This document shows, piece by piece, positions 1 through 10,600 of a stretch of 64,000 bases of DNA (position 1 is the stretch's first letter; every line of letters starts with the position of its first letter). Source of the DNA: a virus; the IMG/VR virus record IMGVR_UViG_3300043418_000114, positions 300,248-364,247 of that record; one strand, 5' to 3'. Position numbers and translations under genes: made by a program. A model generated the notes under the pieces. That model saw only the letters and a list, made by a program, of their open reading frames with translations, was not told the origin of the DNA and made no database searches.

Positions 1-1
1 A

Positions 2-727
2 GAACTTGGAATATTAAAGCCATTGGCAGCCACCGATGGCATCATTTTCCCATACACTCCAAGTATAAGTGTTGCATATAACGCATCTTATGACAATACC
101 GAATTGACACATAGCAACTATAGAATGTATCAATACAAGTCAAGTAGTGTTGATAATATCACGATTTCATGTGATTTTACTGCTCAAGACACACAGGAAG
201 CAAACTACTTACTAGCGACGATTCACTTCCTACGAACAATCACGAAAATGTTCTATGGTCAAGATAAAGGACCTGCTCCTGGAACACCACCTCCACTGGT
301 TTATCTAACCGGCTTAGGCGCATTCCAATTCGATAGACATCCACTAGCGATTACCAATTTTAATTATACGTTGCCCAATGAGGTTGACTATATACGTGCT
401 GGTGTACCTGCATCGCCACCTGGTGTCGCTAAAAATACACCTGGAGAAACCAATAAGCCATCTCTATTCAGTCAAGTAACATCCGTTGCTAGTAGATTAT
501 TTGGATCTAATTTATTGGCCGGCGCACAAGCCGCCCCTCCAGCGTGGAAAACAACCCAAACAGGAACAGTAACTGAGCCAACTTATGTACCTACCAAGAT
601 GCAGATACAAATAACAGCAGTGCCAATTGTTTCACGTGGAGATATTAGTAATAGATTCAGTTTGACTAAGTATGGAACAGGCGATTTATTGAGAGGTTCT
701 AAGAATAATGCTGGAGGAATTTGGTAA
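2..727 (+). CDS. Baseplate / tail-tube-initiator-like structural protein, 5'-truncated
   Basis: The frame is open to the left edge (visible part about 241 aa), so the true start lies outside the window; a TTG at 23 is internal. The visible N-terminus continues as a structural protein with a conserved-looking core (residues around IHFLRTITKMFYGQD, then a GTPPP turn and an FDRHPLAITNFNY strand). In T4-type phages proteins with this pattern sit with gp53 in the baseplate / tail-tube cap region (gp48/gp54 neighbourhood). The exact gp number is inferred from context, not from a diagnostic motif. Its stop overlaps the next start (TAATG), so the two are translationally coupled. Confidence 0.6.
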   Translation, partial: ELGILKPLAATDGIIFPYTPSISVAYNASYDNTELTHSNYRMYQYKSSSVDNITISCDFTAQDTQEANYLLATIHFLRTITKMFYGQDKGPAPGTPPPLVYLTGLGAFQFDRHPLAITNFNYTLPNEVDYIRAGVPASPPGVAKNTPGETNKPSLFSQVTSVASRLFGSNLLAGAQAAPPAWKTTQTGTVTEPTYVPTKMQIQITAVPIVSRGDISNRFSLTKYGTGDLLRGSKNNAGGIW

Positions 728-1047
728 TGGCAGTTAATAACACAAACCCTTTATATTCCGCGACGAGTCCATATAATGGAACAGGAATTGTAAATAATAA
801 ATTTTTAGATGTAATGGTCAATAGACCTATTCCAATGTTGGCAACTGATATCTATTGGAATATTACACCGACTTATGAATATCGTCCTGATCTATTAGCA
901 TATGACTTATATAACGACAGTAGATTATGGTGGGTATTTGCACAACGTAATCCAAACAGATTGAAAGATCCATATTTTGATTTTGTTGCAGGAGTTGGAA
1001 TTTATTTGCCAAAGCTAGACACATTACAACAGACACTAGGACTATAA
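727..1047 (+). CDS. 53: Baseplate wedge protein gp53
   Basis: A 106-aa protein matching the gp53 family: an N-terminal Ser/Pro/Asn-rich stretch, then a core with the aromatic signature NDSRLWWVFAQRNPNRLKDP and a C-terminal GVGIYLP segment. In T4, gp53 joins baseplate wedges to the hub. The ATG at 727 overlaps the preceding stop as TAATG; an in-frame TTG at 721 is less likely. Length and position directly before the hub genes fit the family. The next gene starts immediately after the stop. Confidence 0.85.
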   Translation: MAVNNTNPLYSATSPYNGTGIVNNKFLDVMVNRPIPMLATDIYWNITPTYEYRPDLLAYDLYNDSRLWWVFAQRNPNRLKDPYFDFVAGVGIYLPKLDTLQQTLGL

Positions 1048-3912
1048 ATGTCAAAAGTAGATGATATTACCTCTGCGGCCAATGGCCTGAATGATATTTT
1101 AGGCACATTCGCCATCGATCAAAAAGCATTGCAAGACGATACGATTGCATTAATGGCAGAGGATCCATGCTCACAGGGCGCAAGCGATAAACTCAAAGCC
1201 ATTGTAGATAGAGCCGCCGAACTAAACGCACAGAAAACAGGATACGCCCAGTTATTAGACACGTTGCAGTCTCAGTATGATAATCTTGGCATATTTGACT
1301 TTGGTGATAAGGCTGCCGCAAAGGCTGCCATTGATGCGACAAAGGCCGCATATCTTAATATCAATACAATAGCTAAAGACTTTACAGGCCCAACTAAACG
1401 TGCTGATTTAACAGCGGCAATTGCCGCATGTCCAGTTGATGCAACTGCAGGTGAACAGGCGACTAGTCCAGCTAGCACTAATGCCGACCCTGCAACTGCA
1501 ACAACAGATGCTAATGGTGCACCATCATCACAGGGTGAAAATCAATCAACTGATGATAATCCAGATCCTACACAAAAAAGTCCACCATCTACCTCTACAA
1601 CAACACCTGTACAGGAAGTCGTCGTTACTGCTAATAGACCAAAGAAACAAAAGCCTGGCATCAGAACGAAAAACCCACTAAGCAACTTCTCCAGTTACAC
1701 GTATCAAATAACACTATACATGATTACCCCTGATGCATATCAGGCATTCGTGTTGTCCGATCGAACTAAAATCAATGCTATCAATAATACAACTAGCGCA
1801 GATGCGGCCAAAGCGGTCGGCGGTAACGGCGCGTATATTGTTGCACAATCGGGTGGCATAAACAACTCAACTTCTAAACGTCTTCCAAATTCGCCGTTTG
1901 ATTACTACATCGACGATTTGAAGATGAACACTATGATCTCCAGTAGAGATACCAAGACTGAAACTAACACGACTGAATTTTCATTCAACGTGTATGAGCC
2001 TTATGGTTTCTCCTTTATTTCTGAATTGAAACGTGCAAGAGCCGCATTGACATCATCATCAAATAAGTCAGCACAATTTAAAGACAATGAAGATCCTATG
2101 AAACAATTCTTTGTATTAGGAATTAAATTCAGAGGTTACGATAAAGATGGCAAAGTACTATCTGGCAACGAACACTTTGCTAGTGATACTGCAAATCCAG
2201 TTGGCAATAGTGATGGCGTATTCGAACGATTCTTTGACATTGCAATCAAGACGTTCAAGTTTAAGCTAGATGGCAAAACCACAGTCTATAACATCACTGC
2301 GGCATCATTGCCAATCATTGAAGCGGCAAGTTTAAAGCGTGGTACACTTGATAAAGATACTACCGTTACTGCAGGAACAGTGGGTGACGCAATCGACGAT
2401 TTGATTTCTAAATTGAACAACATTGAAAAGCAAATGTTGAACAAAGAAAAACCAGACATTGAGAAAGCAAACACGTATGCAGTGAAGTTTCTTCCAGGTG
2501 CTGAGATTCTACAAAATGCAAAGTTAGCCACCAAGAACAACTTAGATAAGTCCAGATGGGCAGGTAATCCTATTAAAGATACCAAAGATGTTAATGCTAA
2601 ACTCGAAGTATCAAGTACACCTAACAACACAGAAGTTACGGTGAAGATGGTCCAAGGTACTCCTATATTGCAACTGATTAGTGATTTGGTCAAGAATAGT
2701 AGTTATTTGGCAGATGCCATGATAGTGTTAAATGAAGCAAACTCACAGGGCAATCAAGACATACAGAATAGTAAAAATCCAAAAACATTGCGTTGGTTCA
2801 ATATATCACCAAACGTAGTTTGTACTGGATGGGACAAGAAACGTAACGACTATGTATATGACATTACGTATGTGATTCAAACATACGAAACGCCTGCGGC
2901 AATCGCATTGTTAGCTGGCAAAGTAACACCATACTACGGACCACATAAACGTTACGACTATCTCTACACAGGTCAAAACTCGGAAGTCATATCATATGAA
3001 CAGCAAATGAATAATACATTCTTTGTTAACATGTATGAGAACCCAGATGATCCAGGTGCTAGTAAAGGACCTCCTGGCATATCAAAAGCTACTGGTAAAC
3101 CATCAAACGTTTCTAACCAAAACAACGCTGACACTGGCCCACAATCGTTCGGTCCGTATCTAACTAGCTTGTTTGATCTTAGCGCATATGCAACTGCGAA
3201 GATGACGATTATGGGTGATCCAGATTACCTAATGCAAACCACATCAAGTGGAACACAGCTAAGTGATGTGTATAACCAATTCTATGGTGTCGATGGCTTT
3301 ACCATTAATCCAAACGGCGGACAAGTATTCGTCGAGGTTGATTTCAAAGAAGCAAAAGACTACAACAACGAAACAGGGTATTTAAAAATTAACGACAGTA
3401 TTTTATTCTGGAATTATCCAAAAGAAGCACAGGTACAAGGAGTTAGTTATCAACTACGTCAAGTAACAAGTGTGTTCAGTAAAGGTAAGTTTACACAGTC
3501 ATTGGACATGTTTATGAATACGTTTGATGATTATCCAACATCAGATACAACAGACGCAGGTAGAGAAAATCAATCTGACGCAGAAACAGCACGATTAGCT
3601 AGACAAAGTGCCGCATCAGGTCCTACTGGTCAGACCGCAAGCAATCCATCTGGTTCAACAACTGAACAAACTGCCGCAACATCAGACGCCGCAGGCTCAT
3701 TGACGCCATCAACTGCGCCTGCCAATAACACACTGACTAGTCCAACGGGCGGAGTATCAGATCAACCTCCAACAGCGGCATCAATCATTGCTAATTCTCC
3801 AATTATTCAAGCATCTAACTCTGTACCTGTAATTAAAACAGTGCAAGATGATGATAGTACTAGTGGAAATACTCCTACAATTGCATCCGATCAGGGAGGC
3901 AGAGAAAGTTAA
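1048..3912 (+). CDS. Baseplate hub-like structural protein (gp27 position)
   Basis: 954 aa. Residues 1-130 look alpha-helical; about 130-190 is a low-complexity Ser/Thr/Pro/Gln/Asp linker; residues 190-197 read EVVVTANR, resembling a TonB-box-like strand; the folded core runs about 205-820; the last 120 residues are again Ser/Thr/Ala-rich. It lies between gp53 and the gp5-like spike, where a hub component is expected, so a gp27-like role is inferred from position; I see no diagnostic gp27 motif. The ATG follows the gp53 stop without a gap. It is much longer than T4 gp27 (about 390 aa), because of the disordered arms. Confidence 0.6.
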   Translation: MSKVDDITSAANGLNDILGTFAIDQKALQDDTIALMAEDPCSQGASDKLKAIVDRAAELNAQKTGYAQLLDTLQSQYDNLGIFDFGDKAAAKAAIDATKAAYLNINTIAKDFTGPTKRADLTAAIAACPVDATAGEQATSPASTNADPATATTDANGAPSSQGENQSTDDNPDPTQKSPPSTSTTTPVQEVVVTANRPKKQKPGIRTKNPLSNFSSYTYQITLYMITPDAYQAFVLSDRTKINAINNTTSADAAKAVGGNGAYIVAQSGGINNSTSKRLPNSPFDYYIDDLKMNTMISSRDTKTETNTTEFSFNVYEPYGFSFISELKRARAALTSSSNKSAQFKDNEDPMKQFFVLGIKFRGYDKDGKVLSGNEHFASDTANPVGNSDGVFERFFDIAIKTFKFKLDGKTTVYNITAASLPIIEAASLKRGTLDKDTTVTAGTVGDAIDDLISKLNNIEKQMLNKEKPDIEKANTYAVKFLPGAEILQNAKLATKNNLDKSRWAGNPIKDTKDVNAKLEVSSTPNNTEVTVKMVQGTPILQLISDLVKNSSYLADAMIVLNEANSQGNQDIQNSKNPKTLRWFNISPNVVCTGWDKKRNDYVYDITYVIQTYETPAAIALLAGKVTPYYGPHKRYDYLYTGQNSEVISYEQQMNNTFFVNMYENPDDPGASKGPPGISKATGKPSNVSNQNNADTGPQSFGPYLTSLFDLSAYATAKMTIMGDPDYLMQTTSSGTQLSDVYNQFYGVDGFTINPNGGQVFVEVDFKEAKDYNNETGYLKINDSILFWNYPKEAQVQGVSYQLRQVTSVFSKGKFTQSLDMFMNTFDDYPTSDTTDAGRENQSDAETARLARQSAASGPTGQTASNPSGSTTEQTAATSDAAGSLTPSTAPANNTLTSPTGGVSDQPPTAASIIANSPIIQASNSVPVIKTVQDDDSTSGNTPTIASDQGGRES

Positions 3913-3914
3913 TC

Positions 3915-6900
3915 ATGGCAGATAATTTATTTAAAACAAGAGGTCAAGTTAAGTCAGCTAGTTCAGAAGCTGGTAGTGGCGTCACTAGATCATTGCCAGT
4001 TTATGGCATCGTAAAAAACAACATCGATGCAACTAGAACAGGCCAGCTACAAGTCTACATTGAAAACTTTGGATCAAGTAATCCAGACGATAGCAATTCA
4101 TGGATACCAGTATCATACATGATGCCGTTTTATGGCGTGACTGCACCAACTGCACCAAATACTGGCTACGGTGACTATGTTGGTAACCCAACAAGCTACG
4201 GCATGTGGTACAGTCCACCAGACATTGGCAGTAAAGTAATTTGTATTTTCATCAACGGTGACCCAGGTAGTGGTTTCTGGATTGGCTGTGTACCTCAGGC
4301 AGAAGCATTAACAATGGTACCTGCAATTGGTTCAAGTGATAATGTCACCATGAACAAAGGCGAAGCAGATAGCTACGGCGGAGCAACACGCTTGCCAGTA
4401 ACTAACATGAACACCAATGATACTAACAAAGCAGACAGTGCTAATTTCTTAAACACTGCGAAGCCTGTTCACAGTTATGCCGCTAGTATTCTAGCACAGC
4501 AAGGTTTAATTCGTGATACAGTTAGAGGCACGATTGGCACTAGCGCACAGCGTGAAAGTCCTAGTAGAGTTGGATGGGGCGTCAATACACCAGGTCGACC
4601 AATTTATCAAGGTGGATTCAATGATGATAACTTGCTTGATAATATAAAGTCAAACAAAGAAAAACTACAACTAATCAATCGTCGTGCTGGTCATTCTATC
4701 GTAATGGACGATGGTGATATCACTGGTAAAGATCAGTTGATTCGTTTGCGTACTGCATTAGGTCATCAGATTTTAATGAGTGACGATGGACAAACTTTGT
4801 TCATTATACATAGTAACGGTCAAAGCTACATTGAGTTGGGCAAAGAGGGTACAATTGACATGTATTCTACAAACTCAGTGAACGTTAGAACACAGGGCGA
4901 TTTAAATCTACATGCAGACAACAACATTAACATTAATGCCGCAAAAGATTTAAACATTTCTGCAAAGAATATGAATGTGAATACCGAAACTGATACTAAC
5001 TTCCGTGTCGGTGGAAATTATAGCAACTACATTCAAGGCAATTACACTGTAAAAGTTGATAGCAGTTTAAGTTTATATGCAAGTGGCGAATCAAGTATTG
5101 CTAGCGCAGGCACAACTTACGTAACCGGTCCGTCCGCTGTTAACTTGAACACAGGTTCAGCATCGTTGGTTCCAGCAACAGTCTCTCCTATTCCAATTAT
5201 TGCACAAACAGATACCTTATTTGATAAAGTCAAGGGATGGGCAGCCGCACCTGGAAAGTTGTTAACTATTGTAAGTCGTGCACCTGCACACGCTCCATGG
5301 GCTAGTGCAAATCAAGGTGTAGATGTTAAGGTTGATAATGATGCCGATGCATCATTACCATCAGTACCATCTAGTTCAGTTGCCGCTGTGAACAATGCAA
5401 CTGCCGGTGTGCCAGAAGTACCAACCGCTCCAGCATTGATTGCCACGGTTCCAGGTGCAAGTGCGGCCAGTTCTGCACTAGATGCTAGCACAACCGCATC
5501 ATTAGTTGGTGCCGCGGCATCAACCGCATCAGCAACTGCCGCATCAGTGGTAAAGGCAGGAACAGGTACGATAACAGATGCCACTGGCAAACTAACCGCC
5601 GCGGTTGGATCATTGGCACAAACACCACAGCAACTAGAAACTGCCGGCATATTGAAGCCTGGCGCGGCATCAGTCGTGAATGGATTAGTTCAAGCTGGTA
5701 AATCAGTTACTGACGCCATGACTTCTAATCTATTCACTGGTAAGCCAGGCGCACAATCATTAACTGCATTGGTAAACAACACCAAGGCACAAGTTGGTTC
5801 AGTAATTTCCAACATACAGTCTGCTCAAGCTGGATTGACACAAACCGGCGTGATTACCGGCAAAGAATCGCCTACTCAGATTGCTGGTCTAGTGAGCGCG
5901 GCCGCGAGTAGCGGTGTGAAAGCAGTCACTGACTTTGTTAACAATGCATCAGGAAGTATCGGATCAGCAATCAGTGGAATTGGAAATAAGCTAACCGCCG
6001 GCCCAAGTTCAATCGCAGGTCAGATTAGTGCAGGCAACTTTGCCGCAGGACTTTCTAGCACAGTGACAGGTGGATTAAGTTCCATCGCCACCTCATTGAG
6101 TGGTATGGGAGCTAGTGCGATCAAGGGCGTTTCAGGCTTGTTAGATAGTGCTAAGGGTGTTGCTGGTTCAGCATTCGCCGCAATTACCAAATCGTTCAAG
6201 TCGTTTACACCAGGTGTGCCACAGAACCTAACAGAAATTGCCAAGAAGAATGCCGCAGAAGCATCTACAGCAGACGCCACAAGTGCCGGTTCAGGCGGAC
6301 TATTTGATTCGATCAAGGGTGCCGCTAGCGGTGCACTATCATCTGCGAAGAATGCATTGGCTAGCTTAACATCAGGTGCAGGATCAGGTGTAGGTAACTT
6401 ACCAGGTGGCCTCGGTGCAATCACCTCCAATTTGAACAAGGCAGCCGATATTACTGCAAAGGTTCCAGGTTTAGCTGGAGTTTCTGCACTAGCTAAATCA
6501 GCATCATCGGCAGTAAACAATGGAATTTCATTGGCAAAGAGTGCATCTAGTGCAGTTGCCAGCCTAACAAACACCGCGAATAGTATATCTGGTGGCATTG
6601 ATAAGTTAACTAGCAGTGTTTCAGGCAGTGGTATACCTGGCGCAGGAGGTCTAGGAGGACTTGCGGCCAGCGCACAGGGCGCATTATCCAAGCTAGGTAG
6701 TACTAGCCTGTCATCCTTGGTGTCTGCTGGTCTTCCAGCAAGCGTAGGAGCCCAGTTGAATTCAGCTATCAGTTCGTTAAGTGCAGGCGGTCCGTTCCCG
6801 ATCAAACTTCCAACGGTCGCATCGGACACAAGTAATCGTGCTAGCTTAGGTACACAGATCACTTCTGTTCTTGGAAACGCTAAGATTCCTGCTCCTAATT

Positions 6901-7163
6901 TCAATAAGAATGTGGACGCACAAAAAGCAGAAGCAGACCGTCTATCTGCGTTGGTAGAACAACAGCAGGCATTATTGAAGCAACTAGAAGAACAAAGCAC
7001 CGTGGTTGACAAAGCACAGGATGCATTTGCTACCGCTAGAGATAGCTTACCGGCTGGCGACCCAGGAATCACTGCCGCGTTGGACGCATACAAAGCAGAA
7101 ATGACTAAGCACAGTGAAATTGCAACAAAAATCAGAGCTATAGCAGATTCTGCGCTGGGATAA
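3915..7163 (+). CDS. 5: gp5-like baseplate spike (OB fold plus beta-helix) with long Ala/Ser/Gly tail
   Basis: 1,082 aa. Residues about 25-135 form the gp5/VgrG-type OB domain (PVYGIVKNN, then PPDIGSKVICIFINGDPGSGFWIG). Residues about 275-400 carry short repeats such as DLNLHADNNININAAKDLNI, typical of the trimeric gp5/VgrG beta-helix. Unlike T4 gp5 there is no recognisable lysozyme domain between them. About 480-1000 is extremely Ala/Ser/Gly-rich; about 1005-1060 is a predicted coiled coil (DRLSALVEQQQALLKQLEEQ). The protein probably forms the membrane-puncturing tip; peptidoglycan cleavage must come from elsewhere. The stop codon lies inside a late-promoter octamer for the next gene. Confidence 0.8.
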   Translation: MADNLFKTRGQVKSASSEAGSGVTRSLPVYGIVKNNIDATRTGQLQVYIENFGSSNPDDSNSWIPVSYMMPFYGVTAPTAPNTGYGDYVGNPTSYGMWYSPPDIGSKVICIFINGDPGSGFWIGCVPQAEALTMVPAIGSSDNVTMNKGEADSYGGATRLPVTNMNTNDTNKADSANFLNTAKPVHSYAASILAQQGLIRDTVRGTIGTSAQRESPSRVGWGVNTPGRPIYQGGFNDDNLLDNIKSNKEKLQLINRRAGHSIVMDDGDITGKDQLIRLRTALGHQILMSDDGQTLFIIHSNGQSYIELGKEGTIDMYSTNSVNVRTQGDLNLHADNNININAAKDLNISAKNMNVNTETDTNFRVGGNYSNYIQGNYTVKVDSSLSLYASGESSIASAGTTYVTGPSAVNLNTGSASLVPATVSPIPIIAQTDTLFDKVKGWAAAPGKLLTIVSRAPAHAPWASANQGVDVKVDNDADASLPSVPSSSVAAVNNATAGVPEVPTAPALIATVPGASAASSALDASTTASLVGAAASTASATAASVVKAGTGTITDATGKLTAAVGSLAQTPQQLETAGILKPGAASVVNGLVQAGKSVTDAMTSNLFTGKPGAQSLTALVNNTKAQVGSVISNIQSAQAGLTQTGVITGKESPTQIAGLVSAAASSGVKAVTDFVNNASGSIGSAISGIGNKLTAGPSSIAGQISAGNFAAGLSSTVTGGLSSIATSLSGMGASAIKGVSGLLDSAKGVAGSAFAAITKSFKSFTPGVPQNLTEIAKKNAAEASTADATSAGSGGLFDSIKGAASGALSSAKNALASLTSGAGSGVGNLPGGLGAITSNLNKAADITAKVPGLAGVSALAKSASSAVNNGISLAKSASSAVASLTNTANSISGGIDKLTSSVSGSGIPGAGGLGGLAASAQGALSKLGSTSLSSLVSAGLPASVGAQLNSAISSLSAGGPFPIKLPTVASDTSNRASLGTQITSVLGNAKIPAPNFNKNVDAQKAEADRLSALVEQQQALLKQLEEQSTVVDKAQDAFATARDSLPAGDPGITAALDAYKAEMTKHSEIATKIRAIADSALG

Positions 7164-7166
7164 ATA
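7159..7166 (+). promoter_or_regulatory. T4-type late promoter octamer GATAAATA
   Basis: GATAAATA, one base from the T4 late consensus TATAAATA, overlapping the stop of the spike gene; 15 nt separate it from the gp25 ATG, which has a weak GGGAA ribosome-binding site. The same octamer recurs in other short gaps of the window. Confidence 0.6.
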
Positions 7167-7181
7167 TCATAGGGAATAATC

Positions 7182-7631
7182 ATGCCATCATATTACGGAT
7201 TTAGCACAATAAACGCAAACAAACCACAGTCTACTAACTTAAACGCAGGGGTAGACGGTGGATATGGTGGCACAGTCAGACCTGTCGTGTTTGGTAAGAA
7301 GTATGTATTGGTTGACGAACAATTGATTATCCAAGACTTTATCAATGCATTGAATATCCAACAGGGTCAGAAAGTGGGTCAACCTCAATATGGTACTACT
7401 ATCTGGTCATTCATTTTTGAGCCAAACACACTGGACACTCAGACTAAACTACAAAACGAAATCCTTCGAGTGGCTAGCCAGGACCCACGAATGATCATTA
7501 ATACGATCAATGTATATCCACAAGACAATGGCATCTTAATCGAAATCGAGATGGCTATTACGCCAATGAACAACGCATTTCAGTTGTCAGTATTTTTTGA
7601 TAACCTAACAAATCGAGCGGTAGCACAGTAA
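7182..7631 (+). CDS. 25: Baseplate wedge protein gp25 (GPW/gp25 family)
   Basis: 149 aa. The core carries the gp25/gpW signature: a QPQYGTTIWSFIFEPN segment (conserved G-[ST]-x-[IL]-W-x-x-[IL]-F-x-P), then a helix and a terminal strand pair (GILIEIEMAI). gp25 nucleates sheath polymerisation on the baseplate in contractile tails. Length is near the family norm (T4 gp25 is 132 aa). It is preceded by a late-promoter octamer and followed by the gp6 gene, the same neighbour order as in T4-type phages. Confidence 0.88.
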   Translation: MPSYYGFSTINANKPQSTNLNAGVDGGYGGTVRPVVFGKKYVLVDEQLIIQDFINALNIQQGQKVGQPQYGTTIWSFIFEPNTLDTQTKLQNEILRVASQDPRMIINTINVYPQDNGILIEIEMAITPMNNAFQLSVFFDNLTNRAVAQ

Positions 7632-7658
7632 TCCTTAAAAACCAGTGTTTTCAGGTAT

Positions 7659-7666
7659 GATAAATA
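7659..7666 (+). promoter_or_regulatory. T4-type late promoter octamer GATAAATA before gp6
   Basis: GATAAATA in the 55-nt gap between gp25 and gp6, with 20 nt to the gp6 ATG. Just upstream (about 7633-7655) is an imperfect hairpin, CCT-n-AAAAC / GTTTT-n-AGG, which may weakly terminate or attenuate the upstream transcript. Confidence 0.6.
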
Positions 7667-7686
7667 CTTAAAAGAGAACACTATCC

Positions 7687-10600
7687 ATGGCTACAAGTTC
7701 AAGACAATCCGCACTATTTGGCGTTAATGACTGGCAGGCATTATATCAAACCTTCCGCCAGGCAGACTTTAGAAGTTATGACTATGAAACCATTCGCAAG
7801 AGTTTCATTGATTACTTACGTACCTATTATCCAGAGACATTCAATGACTACATTGAATCGTCAGAATTTATTGCCTTACTTGACGTTATGGCGTTTATGG
7901 GTCAAGGTCTTGCTTTCCGCAACGACTTGAACACCCGTGAAAACTTCATTGACACCGCAGAGCGTAGAGATTCTGTAGTTAAGTTGGCCAACTTAGTTAG
8001 CTATAATCCAAAGCGCAACTTGTCTGGTCAAGGATATATCAAAGTCACCAGCATTCAGACTACCCAAAATATCTCAGACTTGAATGGCTTTAATCTTTCT
8101 AATGTTCCTATCCTATGGAACGACCCTGCTAACCCAAACTGGCAAGAACAGTTCAACACTATCGTTAACGCCACACTAATCGATACTCAACGTGTTGGTC
8201 GACCTGGCAATAGTGCTACGATTCTAGGCGTAAAAACCGACGAATACGCAATGAATATTCCTGTTTCTAGTTTGCCGATTGTGCCATTTACCACATCAGT
8301 TAATGGTCAAGACATGAACTTTGAATTGGTATCAGTAACAAGTGTTGGTGAAGACTATGTATATGAGTTGCCACCAGCACCAAGTCAAAAATTTAACATG
8401 TTGTATCGTAACGACAAGTTAGGTTATGGCAGTCCTAACACAGGATTCTTCTTCTATTTCAAACAAGGTTCCTTGTTGAATTATGATTTCATCCTTCAAC
8501 AACAAATTAGTAACCAAGTAGTTGACATTGATATCCAAGGTATCAATAACACAGATACATGGTTATATCAGTTGAATGCAAACAATTCTCCTACTGGTCT
8601 TTGGAAACAAGTCGAAGATGTATATGCTGACGCTTATCTACAAACTGAATCTAGTATCAAGAATATCTTCTCAGTTACTTCACGTTTCAACGATCAAGTA
8701 ACTTATGTGTTCGGTGATGGTGTTTTCAGTCAGATTCCAGTTGGTTCTTTCCGTGCATATGTTCGTTCAAGTAACGGATTGACATACACAATTGATCCTA
8801 CTGAAATGCAGGGCGTGTTTGTCACATTCAACTATGTAAGTCGTTATGGTCGTACTGAAACATTGACAATTGGTTTAGAACTAGCTACACCTGTTTCTAA
8901 CGCACAGTCACGTGAAAGCATTGCTAACATTAAGCAAAATGCGCCAGCCCGTTACTACACACAGAACCGTATGGTCAACGGTGAAGACTATAACAACTTC
9001 CCATACACTCTATACAGTTCAATCATCAAGTCAAAAGCTATCAATCGTAGCTCAGTTGGTGTATCTAAGAATCTAGACTTACTTGATCCAACTGGCAAGT
9101 ATTCTAGTACCAATAGTTTCGCCAGTGACGGCGCAATGTATCTGAATGATGATGACGGTGTGTTGGCATTTACTATCACGAATGCTGGCGATATCATTAC
9201 ATTCTTGACTGATTCATTGGCGGCTGTGTTGGCAGACAACAGAGCAATGCAATATTATATTCAGAACTATCCTCGTTACTCGATTAATTCTGCTAGTGGC
9301 GACGGAACAGTTTATTGGAATACAAGTACAGTTGACGCAAACAGCAACTCTGGATATTTCTACAACACAATTAACAATGATAATACTCCTATTCCAGTAG
9401 GAACGTATTCTACTCACAATGTGAAGTACATCACCAAAGGTGCTATGTTGAACTTTACAGCACCTCCTGGATATTACTTTGATAGTAACAACCGCTTGGT
9501 GCCTGGTATTGCAGGTCCTAGTTCTCTAACATCTATTTGGACAACTGCATTGAATGTAATCGGCGACGGTTATAACAATGGCGTAGGACAGTTCAGCAAC
9601 GGTAAAGGCCCAATCACACTTAACGGATATATTCCAAACGGCGCAATCTTAAACACAGTTATTCCTGCGTTCAGCAGTTCATTGCCAAACTCCGTTGTTC
9701 AAGAGTGTATCACTAAACTTGAATTGAATCAAAGTTTCAGCTTGGTGTTTGACAATAGCTTAACTATCGCTCAAGATCGTTGGAGCATTGGAACATACAA
9801 TCAAAGCAATTACTTTGTAAACTTTTCCAGCAAGCCTGGAACAAACATGTACACTGTAACATATCGCTCATTGGCATACTACTTCGGTAGTGTTAAGGAC
9901 ACTCGATTCACCTTTGAATTGGGTAAACTAGTTTACGATCCATTTAGCGGTAAGATTCTACAAGACTTCGTGAATGTGTTACAGACTAACACACAGCCAA
10001 CCAGCAACTATCCATTGGCAACAAATGTCCAAGCTAGTGTTCTTGGTCAGACAGTTTTAAGCGATGGCTACATTAACGACTTTGAAGTTGAGATTGCAAG
10101 TATAGATGTTAATGATAGAACAGTTATCATGAATCCTGACTTCTTTACTCAAGTTACTGGCTATGTCAACGGTTCAGCTAACATAGGCATCTACACATTT
10201 TTTGAATTGATTCAAGATTCCGTTACGCTTTCAAATTATCAATTACTCGACAGTACTACTATCAATTATCAATTCAGTAATTCTACACAAATTGAAGTTG
10301 TTAAATATGAGTATCCAGTTGGTCAAGTGTTCTATGCATATGCCGAAAACAAATTCTATACGACAGTGCAAGATCCAACAGTTCAAACGTTGGACTATTC
10401 ATTAGTACCTCAGCCACAATATATCATGAAGCCAGGTCGTCAAGGATTGAATTTCCAATATCGTCACAACAGTAACAATACAACTCGTATTGATCCTGCG
10501 ACTACAAACATTATCGACATGTACATTGTTACATTGGCATACTACACCGCGTATCAGAACTACATTCAAGATACTACCAACACTATTCCTGAGCCTAATA

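Noticed and set aside
1421-1681. Overlapping His/Gln/Met-rich frame on the + strand
   Set aside because: It is an out-of-frame reading of the low-complexity linker of the hub protein, with no ribosome-binding site.
2286-2693. Antisense open frame of 135 codons within the hub gene
   Set aside because: Lies fully inside a well-supported gene, hydrophobic by frame effect, with no ribosome-binding site.
6020-7183. Antisense open frame of 387 codons opposite the spike gene
   Set aside because: It is a shadow of the Ala/Ser/Gly-rich codon pattern on the + strand, has no ribosome-binding site, and every supported gene here is on the + strand.
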